Shown here one piece after another: positions 4,258 to 5,407 of a stretch of 5,407 nucleotides of DNA. The first letter of the stretch is position 1. Every line of letters begins with the position of its first letter. Where the stretch lies: positions 1-5,407 of the forward strand of contig JAKALI010000336.1 of NCBI GenBank assembly GCA_021813195.1, written 5' to 3'. The stretch is from Pseudomonadota bacterium. GTDB lineage: Bacteria > Pseudomonadota > Alphaproteobacteria > Rhizobiales > Hyphomicrobiaceae. The notes under the pieces are model-generated. The model was not told the origin of the DNA. It saw only the letters and a list, made by a program, of their open reading frames with translations, and searched no databases. Position numbers and translations under genes: made by a program.

Positions 4258-5407
4258 CTAGTTCCTCTTCCACACCTGCTTGATGAGGCCTTCGATTTCT
4301 CCGTTGACAAGATCCAGGGCTTCTATGGCCCGGTCGTAAGTGCCGCGCGTAAACTGCTGTCGCTCGACCTCGTAGAGGGTCTGCTTGGTGAGCCCGGCAT
4401 CCGCGATCGCGGTGCTCTTGACCATGGGGTGGGTCAGTACGCGCGAACCGAAGATGGAGCGCATGAGGCCGACCATCGTCGTTTGCGGGCCATCGCTTGG
4501 CTCGTAACGAGTTACGAGATAGCGCATCCAATCGTACTGAGTAGCGCCGCCGGCGTTGGCTACGACGTCGAGCAGGCTTCCGGTCATGTTGAGGAATTGA
4601 GACATCGACATTACGTCGAGCATCTGAGGGTGAACGGTAATCAAGACAGCGGTCGCGGCGCAAAGCGCTGAGAGCGTGAGAAAGCCGAGTTGCGGAGGGC
4701 AATCGATCACCACGACGTCGTAGACGTCGCTGACCTGGGCAAGCGCTTCGCCGATTCTGGCGAAAAACATTGAGTCGTTGCTTTGACGCGTCAGCAAGGC
4801 CTTTGGGGTCTCGTGCTCGAACTCCATAAGTTCGAGCTGACCTGGGACAATGTGCAGGTTGGGAATGTACGTCGCGCGCACAATCTCGGGCATTTCGCGA
4901 CGGGCAGAATCGTAGCGGATTGCGCCATAGATCGTTTCATTTTCGCCAACGTCGAGTTCCGGTTGGTGTCCAAACAGGGTTGAAAGGCTCGCCTGTGGGT
5001 CAAGATCGATAGCCAGCACACGATAGCCCCGGAACGCGAGATACTGGGCGAGATGCGCGGCCGTTGTGGTTTTGCCGCTGCCGCCCTTGAAATTCATCAC
5101 CGAAATGACTTGAAGGGCCTCGGCGTCCCGCCTATGCGGGACATACCGACGTGCCCCTTTTCCCGCGCCATCGAGATCCGTTCGCAGGGCGTCGATATCT
5201 TCGATTGAGTAACTTCTGCGGCCGTTCGCCGGAGCCGGCGGCCCCTTCCCTTCGGACACCAATTGGCGAAGGTAGCCCTCCGCAATGCCGATGAAGCGTG
5301 CGGCCTCCGCCGACGAGAAGCGACGGATGGTCTTCTCGGCTGCTGGCGGGAAGTCGCGAAGCTGCTGGGCGCGAAGTCGCGACGAAAGCTCCGCCGCATC
5401 GGCATTG
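4258..5407 (-). CDS. repA: Plasmid partitioning ATPase RepA (ParA family), N-terminus beyond window
   Basis: The frame is open to the right edge, giving 382 visible residues. RepA proteins are usually close to 400, so roughly 15-20 residues are missing. A TTG at 5260-5262 is not the start: the 48 residues before it are family-like, including a helix-turn-helix SSAEAARFIGIAEGYLRQL and then EGKGP. Next come the deviant Walker A KGGSGKTT (5065-5088), the A' motif IDLDPQAS and the Walker B VVVIDCPPQLG. It is a ParA-type ATPase that moves plasmid copies with RepB. In this family its N-terminal helix-turn-helix, with ADP or ATP, binds the operon promoter and represses repABC. That promoter is outside the window. 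All catalytic motifs are intact. Confidence 0.95.
   Translation of the reverse strand, partial: NADAAELSSRLRAQQLRDFPPAAEKTIRRFSSAEAARFIGIAEGYLRQLVSEGKGPPAPANGRRSYSIEDIDALRTDLDGAGKGARRYVPHRRDAEALQVISVMNFKGGSGKTTTAAHLAQYLAFRGYRVLAIDLDPQASLSTLFGHQPELDVGENETIYGAIRYDSARREMPEIVRATYIPNLHIVPGQLELMEFEHETPKALLTRQSNDSMFFARIGEALAQVSDVYDVVVIDCPPQLGFLTLSALCAATAVLITVHPQMLDVMSMSQFLNMTGSLLDVVANAGGATQYDWMRYLVTRYEPSDGPQTTMVGLMRSIFGSRVLTHPMVKSTAIADAGLTKQTLYEVERQQFTRGTYDRAIEALDLVNGEIEGLIKQVWKRN

Noticed and set aside
4256..4702. Extension of the repB frame upstream to a start at 4702
   Set aside because: This stretch is the repA gene read in another frame. The ATG at 4255 has a good ribosome binding site and gives the family N-terminus.
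5260..5262. TTG as the start of RepA
   Set aside because: The frame stays open to the window edge, and the upstream residues form the expected N-terminal helix-turn-helix of RepA, so the TTG is an internal leucine codon.
1..5407. parS centromere matching the rhizobial GTT-N4-GC-N4-AAC pattern
   Set aside because: Reading each GTT with the AAC expected ten bases later gave no match. The closest, at the end of repB (GTTGTCGGCTTTGAAT), fails the right arm. The site is probably outside the window or of another type. A by-eye scan can miss variants.

Overview
The window is the core of a repABC-type replicon. This replication and partition module is characteristic of large plasmids and secondary replicons in Alphaproteobacteria, mainly Hyphomicrobiales (Rhizobiales). 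Evidence for this host group is the repA-repB-repC order on one strand, the GC-rich coding sequence, and an antisense-RNA locus between repB and repC. No species marker is visible, so I do not name a genus.

Layout from left to right. Positions 1-759 (+ strand) hold two small helix-turn-helix regulators of similar build. The first is cut by the left edge; the second follows a short gap containing a promoter-like arrangement with a 16-bp near-palindrome. Positions 760-839 hold a strong GC-rich hairpin between converging genes. Positions 840-1169 (- strand) encode a very short single-stranded-DNA-binding protein. Positions 1170-1786 have no gene I can defend but are dense with inverted repeats, including a 15-bp long-range stem that encloses smaller hairpins. 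Positions 1787-3019 (- strand) are repC, the initiator, which carries an internal dyad and an AT-rich patch that make a good origin candidate. Positions 3020-3235 are the repB-repC gap with an antisense RNA gene on the + strand (promoter, short RNA, terminator) and a hairpin over the repC ribosome binding site. Positions 3236-4255 are repB and 4258-5407 are repA, whose N-terminus runs off the right edge.

How it works together, from family knowledge: RepA (ParA-type ATPase) and RepB (ParB-type centromere binder) segregate the plasmid and normally repress the operon promoter, which lies beyond the right edge. RepC starts replication, and its level is held down by the small antisense RNA acting on the repC leader. 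The ssb gene and its structured upstream region look like accessory DNA joined to the backbone. The most interesting possibility here is that the hairpin-rich stretch is a single-stranded-DNA promoter or priming element used during conjugative entry. That is a hypothesis, not something the sequence proves. No match to the rhizobial parS pattern (GTT, ten bases with central GC, AAC) was found by eye.
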